This document shows, piece by piece, positions 25,248 to 32,511 of a DNA stretch of 49,000 bases. Below the pieces are notes generated by a model that was not told the DNA's origin, did not search any database, and saw only the letters and a list, made by a program, of their open reading frames with translations. This DNA comes from Ruminococcus sp. (lineage in GTDB: Bacteria > Bacillota > Clostridia > Oscillospirales > Ruminococcaceae). The DNA lies in assembly GCA_017484095.1 (NCBI GenBank), contig JAFUTU010000031.1:1-49000 (forward strand), read 5' to 3'. Within the stretch, counting starts at the first letter, position 1; each line of letters begins with the position of its first letter. The position numbers were made by a program, and so were the translations under genes.

Positions 25248-25952
25248 TTACAGTGTTGTGTCTGATTCATCGGCAGCCCTGGCACACATTATCTCCAGAT
25301 TGCCGTTTCTTGTTCTTATCTCGTCAATGAGCTTCTTCTCATCAGATGAGCTGTGGAACACTACCTCATACTTCAGCTTGAACAAGCTTCCCATATTAGT
25401 GGTCTTTACCGATACCAGCTCGTGAGAATCAGTGTAGCTGTCGAAAATATCATCGAAAGCGCCGTCATAGTCCAAGCTCTCGGGGATAGTTACCGTAAGC
25501 TGCTTGAGAGAGCTCTTCTTTGCTCCCACAGGGATAAACGAGTAGATAAGGTAGATGATGCTCACACCTATTGCCAGTATAGCTGCCACCGCCAGCTGAT
25601 CTGTGCCCGTTGCAAGACCCACAGCCATAGCTAAGAATATAGCGCATATATCCTGAGCGCTTCCCGGTGCAGACCTGAACCTTACCAGTCCGAACGCACC
25701 CATAACGGCAACGCCTGTTCCAACATTTCCGTTTACCAGCATTATCACTACCTGAACTATAACAGGCAGCAGCGCCAGCGTCATCATAAAGCCCTTTGAT
25801 TTCTTATCCCTTATACTGAACGCAAACGCTATCACAAGGCCAAGCCCCAGAGATACCAGCGAACAGATCAGAAACTCCTTATTTGAAACAGCCGCAAGCG
25901 ACGTAGTAGTGTCAGTAGATGAGGCTGCGATAGTCAGCAGATTATTAAGCAC
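25248..25952 (-). CDS. DUF4956 membrane protein
   Basis: 234 residues. Four hydrophobic segments lie at about 28-47, 54-74, 78-90 and 108-140, with the conserved loop G-A-F-G-L-V-R-F-R-S-A-P-G-S-A-Q-D characteristic of DUF4956, and a soluble C-terminal domain from about 150. The family regularly sits next to VTC polyphosphate polymerases and Cthe_2159/CotH-type surface proteins; its role is unknown. The GTG start overlaps the VTC stop by 8 bases (GTGCTTAA), with AAGG upstream. Confidence 0.87.
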   Translation of the reverse strand: MLNNLLTIAASSTDTTTSLAAVSNKEFLICSLVSLGLGLVIAFAFSIRDKKSKGFMMTLALLPVIVQVVIMLVNGNVGTGVAVMGAFGLVRFRSAPGSAQDICAIFLAMAVGLATGTDQLAVAAILAIGVSIIYLIYSFIPVGAKKSSLKQLTVTIPESLDYDGAFDDIFDSYTDSHELVSVKTTNMGSLFKLKYEVVFHSSSDEKKLIDEIRTRNGNLEIMCARAADESDTTL

Positions 25953-26673
25953 AGATGATCACCTTTCCTTTTTTTATTTCTTCCGCAAGCTCCCTCTTAT
26001 AGGCAGTGCCGTATTTAGAGAATGAAGCAGGGAAGATATTAAGTTCGTCTAAAATGTGTGAGAGCCATAACGGCATTGTTCCGGGTATCTTTATCTCCAT
26101 TATCCTCGTCCCGGGTGAGAGCAGCTCCTTTCCCCAGACTCCTTTATCGAGTCCTAAGCATTCCTCTCTGTAAAGGATATGAGTATCCATCGTAAGTCTG
26201 AGGTCGGGGTCCTCCTTGCCCTGAAAGGCTAACCTGTCGTAGCTTAAAAACATTGCAGGTGCACAGCCCTCATAGTGTCCGAGGAAGTATTTCAGCTCAG
26301 ATTCTATCTGTCTGTTCTTGTCGGGTCCCTCTCCTCCCGAGAGGAACTCCTCAGCCTCAGCAAGAGTCATATCAACTCTTCTCTTATAAACTATACCCTT
26401 GTACTTCTTTTTCAACTCTACGAATACCGTGCTTTCCTTGTTCGGAACGCTGTAGCTTCTCAGCCTCAGCTTTTCCTTGTATACGGGCTTTTCGATAGAA
26501 TTTCTCACAAGTATATGTGAGGGCGTATCGAAATAAATGTTATATACCGTACACTTCGGGTACTGATCGGGCTTGAAGTAAGGCTCTATCCTCTCCATAA
26601 AGAGATTGTAGGTCTGCTCATCAAGTACATATTTCTTTTCAACTCTCTGGAATATATCCTGATATGCTCCCAT
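25945..26673 (-). CDS. VTC-domain polyphosphate polymerase-like protein
   Basis: 242 residues with the VTC fold of the triphosphate-tunnel superfamily: R-V-E-K-K-Y-V-L near the N-terminus, Y-N-I-Y-F-D-T, K-L-R-L-R-S-Y and V-F-V-E-L-K-K-K-Y, all basic or acidic tunnel residues, then an ending M-E-I-K-I-P-G. Yeast Vtc4 makes polyphosphate from ATP; bacterial members in this gene context are not proven to. ATG 26673 is preferred, with GAGGTGA upstream; the GTG at 26682 lies within that site. First gene of the operon, behind an operator shared with the two-component system. Confidence 0.87.
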   Translation of the reverse strand: MGAYQDIFQRVEKKYVLDEQTYNLFMERIEPYFKPDQYPKCTVYNIYFDTPSHILVRNSIEKPVYKEKLRLRSYSVPNKESTVFVELKKKYKGIVYKRRVDMTLAEAEEFLSGGEGPDKNRQIESELKYFLGHYEGCAPAMFLSYDRLAFQGKEDPDLRLTMDTHILYREECLGLDKGVWGKELLSPGTRIMEIKIPGTMPLWLSHILDELNIFPASFSKYGTAYKRELAEEIKKGKVIICA

Positions 26674-26705
26674 ATAACTCACCTCGTTCTCTTATCTTGA
26701 TTAAG

Positions 26706-26738
26706 AGTATAACCCGTGTACTTTAAATAAACTTTAAG
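26706..26738 (-). promoter_or_regulatory. VTC operon promoter with response-regulator operator
   Basis: Minus strand: the direct-repeat block (26738-26720) matches CTTWAAGTTWRTTTAARGT, with CACG after it and -10 TATACT at 26711-26706. There is no good -35; the repeats occupy that place, as at activator-dependent OmpR/PhoB-type promoters. The same block at the same distance precedes the response regulator gene. Confidence 0.65.
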
Positions 26739-26740
26739 CT

Positions 26741-26796
26741 GAAAAACTTTTTTTGAAAAATTTTTTTGAAAAACTATTTTTGAAAATTCTTTTCAC
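26741..26796. repeat. Tandem GAAAA / T-tract repeat upstream of the VTC promoter
   Basis: Four near-copies of GAAAAACTTTTTTT starting at 26741, 26755, 26768 and 26782 (spacing 13-14). They form alternating A and T tracts just upstream of the operator and might act as an UP-type or bending element. Confidence 0.55.
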
Positions 26797-26847
26797 ACAC
26801 ATTTTTTTGACCTTTTTTCGGTGATCATCCGACCTTTTTGTTGTTAA

Positions 26848-28065
26848 TTATCCGAGAATTACCTTATGGAACACTTTCTTTCCCTTTTTGATGATAACAG
26901 GCTCGGAGAGGTCAACAAGGCCCTTCGGGTCAGTGAACTTAGCATCGTTCACAGCTATGCCGTTTTGGGTAACAAGGCGCCTTGCCTCACCGTTTGAAGC
27001 ACACAGCCCGCACTTTACGAGAAGTGTCAGTATGCCTATCTTTCCGTCCTCAGTATCAGCAGCAGCTATCTCGGTAGAGGGCATATTCTCACTGTCACCG
27101 CTTCCGGCAAATATAGCCTTTGCAGCAGCGTCAGCCTTCTTAGCCTCTTCCTCGCCGTGGATAAGCTTTGTAAGCTCAAATGCCAGCAGCTCCTTAGCCT
27201 TGTTGAACTGAGCGCCCTCCATTGTCTTTTCCATTTCCTCGATCTCCTCGATAGGAACGAATGTCAAAAGCTTGAGGCACTTGATAACATCGGCATCGTC
27301 AACATTTCTCCAGTACTGATAGAAGTCATAGGGGCTGGTCTTTTCAGCATCGAGCCATACAGCGCCCTTCTCTGTCTTGCCCATTTTCTTGCCCTCAGAG
27401 TTCAGCAGCAGTGTGATCGTCATAGCGTAAGCGTCTTTTCCGAGCTTCTTTCTTATAAGCTCAGTGCCGCCCAGCATATTAGCCCACTGGTCATCACCGC
27501 CGAACTGCATATTGCAGCCGTAGTCGGTGTACAGCTTGTAGAAGTCGTATGACTGCATTATCATATAGTTGAACTCAAAGAATGTGAGACCCTTCTCCCA
27601 GCGCTGCTTGTAGCACTCGAACGAGAGCATCTTATTTACCGAGAAGTGAACACCTATTTCTCTGAGCATATCAACGTAGTTGAGGTTGAGCAGCCAGTCA
27701 GCATTGTTTACAGCGATAGCCTTTCCGTCGCCGAACTCAATAAAGCGTGACATCTGCTTTTTGAAGCACTCAACGTTGTGGTCGATAGTCTCCTTTGTCA
27801 TCATCTTTCTCATATCGCTCTTGCCCGAGGGGTCACCGATCATACCTGTACCTCCGCCAAGCAGCACGATAGGCTTGTTGCCTGCCATTTGCAGTCTCTT
27901 CATAAGGCACAGTGCCATAAAGTGACCAACGTGAAGGCTGTCGGCAGTAGGGTCAAACCCTATGTAGAAGGTAGCCTCACCGTTGTCGATAAGCTCCTTT
28001 ATCTCCTTCTCGTCTGTGAGCTGAGCTATCAGCCCTCTTCTCTGAAGTTCTTCAAAACAAGTCAT
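26848..28065 (-). CDS. tyrS: Tyrosyl-tRNA synthetase
   Basis: 405 residues, class I synthetase charging tRNA-Tyr. The HIGH-like motif appears as H-V-G-H near residue 43, tyrosine-recognition residues in Y-I-G-F-D-P-T, and the KMSKS loop as K-M-G-K-T near 228. A C-terminal S4 RNA-binding domain begins near residue 340. A GGAGG site precedes ATG 28065. It follows the NimA-like gene by 20 bases and shares its promoter. No T-box leader is visible: the leader is only about 80 bases. Confidence 0.97.
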   Translation of the reverse strand: MTCFEELQRRGLIAQLTDEKEIKELIDNGEATFYIGFDPTADSLHVGHFMALCLMKRLQMAGNKPIVLLGGGTGMIGDPSGKSDMRKMMTKETIDHNVECFKKQMSRFIEFGDGKAIAVNNADWLLNLNYVDMLREIGVHFSVNKMLSFECYKQRWEKGLTFFEFNYMIMQSYDFYKLYTDYGCNMQFGGDDQWANMLGGTELIRKKLGKDAYAMTITLLLNSEGKKMGKTEKGAVWLDAEKTSPYDFYQYWRNVDDADVIKCLKLLTFVPIEEIEEMEKTMEGAQFNKAKELLAFELTKLIHGEEEAKKADAAAKAIFAGSGDSENMPSTEIAAADTEDGKIGILTLLVKCGLCASNGEARRLVTQNGIAVNDAKFTDPKGLVDLSEPVIIKKGKKVFHKVILG

Positions 28066-28085
28066 TTATTTTTCCTCCAATTATA

Positions 28086-28556
28086 TTATTTTTCGTTTAC
28101 AAGCTTTCCTGTCATATGCTCGATATCAAGCTCCATAACGAGGGTAGCCTTTGCGCATTTTTCTATCTCCTCATTGATATAGATCTCATCGTCCGTGAAC
28201 TTATAGCTGAGCCTTCTGCAAAGCTCTATAGCCTCATCAAAGTCCTCGACTATCTTAATTCTCCCGAACACGACAACGCTCTTTACATTGAGCGCCCAGT
28301 CGCCCTCTTTTTTGAAGCCCTTATCAAACACCGTATAGCAGACCTTTTCGTGCTTCCTTACAGCCTCAACTCTGTGGCCGACCTTTCCTCCGTGGAAGTA
28401 CAGCTTGCCGTTCTCATAGTAATGATTTATCGGCACACAGTAGGGGTAGTCGTCATCGCCGAGCATAGCAAGCACTCCTCTTGTCTCATTTTTGAGAAGC
28501 TCAATACATTCCTCCTCAGAGACAGCCTGCTTTTCTCTTCTCATCTTACGGAACAA
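28086..28556 (-). CDS. NimA-like pyridoxamine 5'-phosphate oxidase-family protein
   Basis: 156 residues, a split-barrel flavoprotein of the PNPOx-like/NimA group: M-F-R-K-M-R-R start, then L-L-K-N-E-T-R-G-V-L-A-M-L-G, P-Y-C-V-P-I-N-H-Y-Y, and the flavin-site region L-Y-F-H-G-G-K-V-G-H-R near residue 52. Such proteins bind FMN or heme and some reduce nitroimidazoles; the natural substrate is unknown. The start is TTG 28556, with AAGGTGG 6 bases upstream; the family start sequence supports it over the later ATG. It leads the tyrS operon. Confidence 0.85.
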   Translation of the reverse strand: MFRKMRREKQAVSEEECIELLKNETRGVLAMLGDDDYPYCVPINHYYENGKLYFHGGKVGHRVEAVRKHEKVCYTVFDKGFKKEGDWALNVKSVVVFGRIKIVEDFDEAIELCRRLSYKFTDDEIYINEEIEKCAKATLVMELDIEHMTGKLVNEK

Positions 28557-28588
28557 ATCTATCCACCTTCATATCGTTCATAAATAAA

Positions 28589-28626
28589 CCCTTCCGTCAC
28601 TGGTATTAGTACTAGCTGCGGAAGGG
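28589..28626 (-). promoter_or_regulatory. Hairpin in the nim-tyrS leader
   Basis: A perfect CCCTTCCG / CGGAAGGG stem around a 22-base loop, followed by TTTATTTATG, lies between the promoter and the start codon. It is terminator-like but the U tract is interrupted. Confidence 0.5.
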
Positions 28627-28643
28627 CCTGCTGCTATCATATA

Positions 28644-28672
28644 ATGATAACATTTATATTATATTTTGTCAA
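28644..28672 (-). promoter_or_regulatory. nim-tyrS promoter
   Basis: Minus strand TTGACA (28672-28667), a 17-base spacer and TATCAT (28649-28644). Confidence 0.75.
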
Positions 28673-28694
28673 CGGTATTTTATGAACTTTTTTG

Positions 28695-30062
28695 TTAAGC
28701 CTGTTTTTTATTCTCGCCCTTTGCGTGAACTCTGCCCAGATGAGCATAAAAGCTTATATAGCCGTTCTTTGCGTGGCAGCTTATCCTGCCCTTGTGAGCT
28801 TCAACTATAGCAGCCGCAACTGAGAGCCCTATACCGTAGCCGCCCTTTTTCTCGCCGTCCTGCCTTGCGTGAGATGTATCCTCGCGGTAGAAACGGTCAA
28901 AAAGCTTCTCGGGGTGCTTAGGCGGCACAGCGCACGGGTTCTTCACACTTAGCCTTATGCCCTTGCCCTCAGGCTTCAGGGTCACAAGTATTTTTCCGCC
29001 CTCGTCAGAATACTTGACTGCATTCTCTGTCAGCACAGATGCAAGCTGTCTTATCGAGCCCTCATCACCGTAATACGTGAGGCCGCTGTCAATATCGAGC
29101 TCAATGCTCTTGCCGTTGGTCTCAGCCAGTGTTCTGAACGGCTCTGCTGTATCCTCAACAGCCTTTGATATATCAAACTCTATAAAGCTCAGCTTATCTG
29201 ATACGCCCTCAGCCCTTGCAATATTTAGCATATCTTTTATAAGCTCACTCAGTCTTGCCACCTGGTTTTTGATGCTCTCTGTCCATTCGCTGGATTCGCC
29301 GGTAAGCTCTATCACCTCAGTATTTGCAGAGATTATAGCCAGCGGAGTTTTAAGCTCATGCCCTGCGTTTGTGATGAACTGCTTTTGTCTTTCCATATTC
29401 TCGATAACAGGCTTTACAGCTCTCTTCGAGAAAATAACTATCAGCAAAAGTACTATCAGAAAAGCAGAAATGCCTATCGTTACCGATATTATAAGAAATG
29501 TTCTCTCTGTGCTTATCTCTGAGCGGCAGTCCAAGAAAACTATCATTTTTCCGCTGCCTGTATCACATACTTTATATTTATAAATATCTGTGTAGCCGCT
29601 TTCCTTGTCGGAGACCTCTTTTGCGTATTCTATAGCCTTTTCGCTTGAAACTGCCGCAATGTGGCCTGTGTCCACCTTGGTAACATCGCCGTCCTCATCA
29701 AGGTTCACCACAAAGAACCTGGTCTTGTATCTTGTTTCTTCATTGAAGTTTTTCTGATCCATTCCCTTGAAGAATTCTCTGTCGCTGTGTGACTGATCGC
29801 TTTTATCTTCTTCGGGTTTATCATCGGGCATTTCCTCGGGCTTGTCCTCAGGCTTGTCGGAGGGCTTATAGTTCGGTTCCTCCATACGTCCCAGCTCAGG
29901 GAAGCCGCCGCCGTTATCGATGAGCATATCGATGACCTCTTCGGCAGACTTATCCATATTATAGTGATTTATCACATTTATAGCGCCCACCACCAGCAGC
30001 TCGACCACGAACAGACTGACCGCAGCGATAAGCACGAATTTACGTCTTAATTTTTTTATCAA
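28695..30062 (-). CDS. Sensor histidine kinase
   Basis: 455 residues. Membrane segments are near 9-30 and 188-212, enclosing an extracellular domain that begins with a Pro/Lys/Asp/Glu-rich spacer (K-P-S-D, K-P-E-D, K-P-E-E, K-P-E-E at about 66-86). Then come the phosphoacceptor box G-H-E-L-K-T-P-L near residue 236 and the ATPase motifs E-N-A-V-K-Y-S, D-R-F-Y-R-E-D and G-I-G-L-S. The start is TTG 30062, with AAAGGA 9 bases upstream. It should act with the response regulator gene upstream, separated here by about 290 bases of repeats. Confidence 0.93.
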   Translation of the reverse strand: MIKKLRRKFVLIAAVSLFVVELLVVGAINVINHYNMDKSAEEVIDMLIDNGGGFPELGRMEEPNYKPSDKPEDKPEEMPDDKPEEDKSDQSHSDREFFKGMDQKNFNEETRYKTRFFVVNLDEDGDVTKVDTGHIAAVSSEKAIEYAKEVSDKESGYTDIYKYKVCDTGSGKMIVFLDCRSEISTERTFLIISVTIGISAFLIVLLLIVIFSKRAVKPVIENMERQKQFITNAGHELKTPLAIISANTEVIELTGESSEWTESIKNQVARLSELIKDMLNIARAEGVSDKLSFIEFDISKAVEDTAEPFRTLAETNGKSIELDIDSGLTYYGDEGSIRQLASVLTENAVKYSDEGGKILVTLKPEGKGIRLSVKNPCAVPPKHPEKLFDRFYREDTSHARQDGEKKGGYGIGLSVAAAIVEAHKGRISCHAKNGYISFYAHLGRVHAKGENKKQA

Positions 30063-30132
30063 TCCGATCAGTCCTTTCGTAATGGCTCCCTCATTGGGGG
30101 TTTTGCGGTTGGCGCTCGCCGCGCGGCTAATT

Positions 30133-30205
30133 CGCTACTCTATGTACGGATTAGTAGCAACAAATCTGCCCGAAGGGTAGGTATTGCAACAGGCAAGTGC
30201 CAAAC
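30133..30205. repeat. Intergenic repeat module B, copy 2
   Basis: Matches 23748-23821 and, inverted, 46062-46135. It is preceded at 30108-30130 by a module-A-like block (GGCGCTCGCCGCGCGGCTAA). It lies between the response regulator and kinase genes. Confidence 0.8.
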
Positions 30206-30219
30206 TAACAGAGTATAAA

Positions 30220-30240
30220 TGTTCGCGCAGCGTTACTTAT
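30220..30240. repeat. Intergenic repeat module D, copy 1
   Basis: The 19-base string AATGTTCGCGCAGCGTTAC recurs inverted at about 45500-45518 in the spacer of the ACT / UPF0210 genes. Confidence 0.65.
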
Positions 30241-30258
30241 TAATAGTCTCAAGCAAAG

Positions 30259-30352
30259 CTACCTCCCTCCCCTTCGTGGGAGGGCGAATGGTTTGATAGC
30301 ACACAGCTACTGAAAACGGGGTGGGGGCGATGGTGCAGGGGCACGCCCCTGC
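30259..30352. repeat. Intergenic repeat module C, copy 2
   Basis: Contains the CCCTCCCC / GTGGGAGGG hairpin, GTTTGATAGCAC, ACAGCTACTGAAAACGGGG and GTGGGGGCG shared with 22502-22591 and, inverted and shorter, with 45395-45455. It ends with a GC-rich hairpin (GCAGGGGC/GCCCCTGC), close to the response regulator stop. Confidence 0.7.
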
Positions 30353-30355
30353 GGG

Positions 30356-31027
30356 CTAGCACTCTTCCAGAGAATAGCCCATTCCTCTTGATGCTTTGAT
30401 GACAACATTTGCGCCTACTGCGGTAAGCTTTTTCCTGAGATATGATATATACACCCATACCACATTTATCTCAGCGTCTGAATCGTAGCCCCAGATCTTT
30501 TCCATGAACCGTTCTGTTGAGATGAGCCTTTTCGGGTTCATCATCATAGTTTCAAGCATCTGGTACTCTTTATTTCCAAGCCTCTGAACTCCGTCAGGTC
30601 CTGTGAGCTCAAAATTCTCACGGCTGAGAGTTATATTACCGAATTCCAGCGTGTTGGAGGAAAGCTCAGTCTTGCGCCTTGTCATCGCCCTTATCCTTGC
30701 CAGCAGCTCGCCCATTGCGAACGGCTTGGTGAGATAATCGTCTGCTCCCGAGTCCAGTCCCGTTATCCTGTCGTCAACGTCCGACTTCGCCGTAAGAAGC
30801 AGCACAGGCACATCAACGCCCTCAGAGCGTATCTTTTTCAGCACTTCGATACCGTCCATCTTAGGCATCATTATATCCAGAATTATCCCGTCATAGTTCT
30901 CAGCCTTAGCCCAGCTGTAGGCGTCAAGCCCGTCATAAACTGCGTCAACGGAATAATTATTGTGCTTAAGTATAGCTACCAGCGCCCTTGAAAGCTCCTT
31001 TTCGTCCTCTGCAAGCAGAAGTCTCAT
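30356..31027 (-). CDS. OmpR/PhoB-family response regulator
   Basis: 223 residues. The receiver domain has the acidic pocket A-E-D-E, the phospho-acceptor Asp51 in I-I-L-D-I-M-M-P, a conserved L-L-L-T-A-K, and K in L-T-K-P-F. The C-terminal winged helix (from about 128) has the usual E-Y-Q-M-L, S-T-E-R-F-M-E-K-I-W-G and V-Y-I-S-Y-L-R-K-K-L. GGAGGA precedes the start. Its own promoter carries the direct-repeat operator also found at the VTC operon, so autoregulation and control of that operon are likely. Confidence 0.95.
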   Translation of the reverse strand: MRLLLAEDEKELSRALVAILKHNNYSVDAVYDGLDAYSWAKAENYDGIILDIMMPKMDGIEVLKKIRSEGVDVPVLLLTAKSDVDDRITGLDSGADDYLTKPFAMGELLARIRAMTRRKTELSSNTLEFGNITLSRENFELTGPDGVQRLGNKEYQMLETMMMNPKRLISTERFMEKIWGYDSDAEINVVWVYISYLRKKLTAVGANVVIKASRGMGYSLEEC

Positions 31028-31052
31028 ACGATCTCCTCCATTCTCTTATCCG

Positions 31053-31085
31053 ATAATACATCATGAACCTTAAACTAACTTAAAG
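31053..31085 (-). promoter_or_regulatory. Response regulator promoter with shared operator
   Basis: Minus strand: block 31085-31067 fits CTTWAAGTTWRTTTAARGT, then CATG and -10 TATTAT at 31058-31053. Distance from block to -10 is identical to the VTC operon promoter. Confidence 0.65.
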
Positions 31086-31111
31086 TATATCACAGTTTGT
31101 AATTTTTTGCA

Positions 31112-31142
31112 AGAAAAAGCTCCGCATTTTCAGCGGAGCTTT
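31112..31142 (-). terminator. fucO terminator
   Basis: Minus strand AGCTCCGC / GCGGAGCT stem, 7-base loop, then TTTTTC. Confidence 0.85.
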
Positions 31143-31151
31143 AAATCACTG

Positions 31152-32300
31152 TCAGAATGCCTTCTTGTATATCTCAAGAATAGACTCGACTGTGCAGGGC
31201 CTTGGGTTGCCGCCTGTGCAAACATCGGCAAATGCAGACTCTGAAAGTGCCTGCAGGTCTTCCTCCTTGACGCCTATCTCGTGCAGCTTCTCAGGGATGC
31301 CAACGTCCTTGGAGAGCTGTCTTACTGCGTCAACAGCAGCCTTTCTGTAAGCGTCCTCGTCCATACCTGTGGTGTCAACGCCCATAGCCTCAGCGATGTA
31401 CTTGAACTTGTCGCCTGTGTAAGTAGCGTTATACTCCATTACATAAGGTAGCAGCACAGCGTTAGCTATACCGTGAGGTGTATCATAGAAAGCGCCGAGA
31501 GGGTGAGCCATTCCGTGAACAACGCCCAGTCCAACGTTCGAGAAGCCCATACCTGCCACATACTGACCGAGAGCCATATCCTCACGTCCCTGCGGGTCGT
31601 TCTCAACAGCCTTTCTGAGAGACCTTGAGATTATCTCTATAGCTTTAAGGTGCATCATGTCCGTAAGCTCCCAAGCTGCAAGCGTGGTGTAACCCTCTAT
31701 CGCATGAGTGAGAGCGTCCATACCTGTAGATGCTGTAAGTCCCTTAGGCATTGATGACATCATATCACAGTCAACAACTGCAACAACAGGGATATCGTGA
31801 GGGTCAACACAAACGAACTTTCTCTTCTTCTCCTCATCGGTGATAACGTAGTTGATAGTTACCTCAGCTGCTGTACCTGCCGTTGTAGGCACTGCTATGA
31901 TAGGTACACAAGGGTTCTTGGTGTCTGCAACGCCTTCGAGAGATGTAACGTCTGCAAATTCAGGGTTGTTGATGATTATGCCTATAGCCTTTGCAGTATC
32001 CATAGCTGAGCCGCCGCCTACCGCAACGATAGAATCAGCCTCAGCCTTTTTGAATACCTCAACGCCGTCCTTAACGCAGGCAACGCTCGGATTAGCCTTA
32101 ACGTTTGAGAATACCTCATAGGGCAGCCCTGCCTCATCAAGAAGAGCAGTTACCTTCTGAGTAACATTGAATTTAAGAAGATCGGGGTCAGTCACTACGA
32201 GTATCTTTTTGAAGGCTCTTTTCTTAGCCTCGGTAACGATCTCAGCGATAGCGCCTGAGCCGAAATAAGATGTCTCATTGAGTATCATTCTGTTTGCCAT
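31152..32300 (-). CDS. fucO: Lactaldehyde reductase (1,2-propanediol oxidoreductase)
   Basis: 382 residues, an iron-dependent group III alcohol dehydrogenase very close to enterobacterial FucO: M-A-N-R-M-I-L-N-E-T start, G-G-G-S-A-M-D-T nucleotide motif, then T-T-A-G-T-A-A-E-V-T. The iron ligands are an Asp and a His in D-A-L-T-H-A, and two more His in H-G-M-A-H-P and T-P-H-G. It reduces L-lactaldehyde, the product of FucA, to 1,2-propanediol and regenerates NAD+. ATG 32300 has AAAGGCGG upstream. It is monocistronic and lies far from the fuc operon. Confidence 0.93.
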   Translation of the reverse strand: MANRMILNETSYFGSGAIAEIVTEAKKRAFKKILVVTDPDLLKFNVTQKVTALLDEAGLPYEVFSNVKANPSVACVKDGVEVFKKAEADSIVAVGGGSAMDTAKAIGIIINNPEFADVTSLEGVADTKNPCVPIIAVPTTAGTAAEVTINYVITDEEKKRKFVCVDPHDIPVVAVVDCDMMSSMPKGLTASTGMDALTHAIEGYTTLAAWELTDMMHLKAIEIISRSLRKAVENDPQGREDMALGQYVAGMGFSNVGLGVVHGMAHPLGAFYDTPHGIANAVLLPYVMEYNATYTGDKFKYIAEAMGVDTTGMDEDAYRKAAVDAVRQLSKDVGIPEKLHEIGVKEEDLQALSESAFADVCTGGNPRPCTVESILEIYKKAF

Positions 32301-32474
32301 AATTATTCCGCCTTTCAGTGTTAGATAGTAAGCAATAAGCTTATTGAAAGTATACAGTAATATTATTATCATATTAAGAATTTTTGTGAAATATTATATG
32401 AACCGCTCAGAGAAGCTCAGCAGCAAAAACGTTAAAATTTACCGTTTGTTGATTAATGGGTTTTTCTGATGTGC

Positions 32475-32480
32475 TATAAT
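32475..32480 (+). promoter_or_regulatory. -10 box for the ABC exporter operon
   Basis: TATAAT about 32 bases before the ABC gene start. The -35 is poor (TTAATG at 16 bases, or TTGATT at 20 bases), so an activator may be involved. Confidence 0.5.
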
Positions 32481-32511
32481 GGTAGGAGATCAATTATTGG
32501 AGTGCTGATAT

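Noticed and set aside
26741..26830. Intrinsic terminator after tyrS
   Set aside because: The short TCGG/CCGA hairpin is followed by A, not T, on the tyrS strand; the A/T tracts look like a promoter-proximal repeat.
28557..28640. T-box leader for tyrS
   Set aside because: Only about 80 bases and no T-box consensus before the hairpin.
32301..32400. fucO promoter
   Set aside because: TATACT is present but the -35 (TTAATA) is too weak to call; left unannotated.
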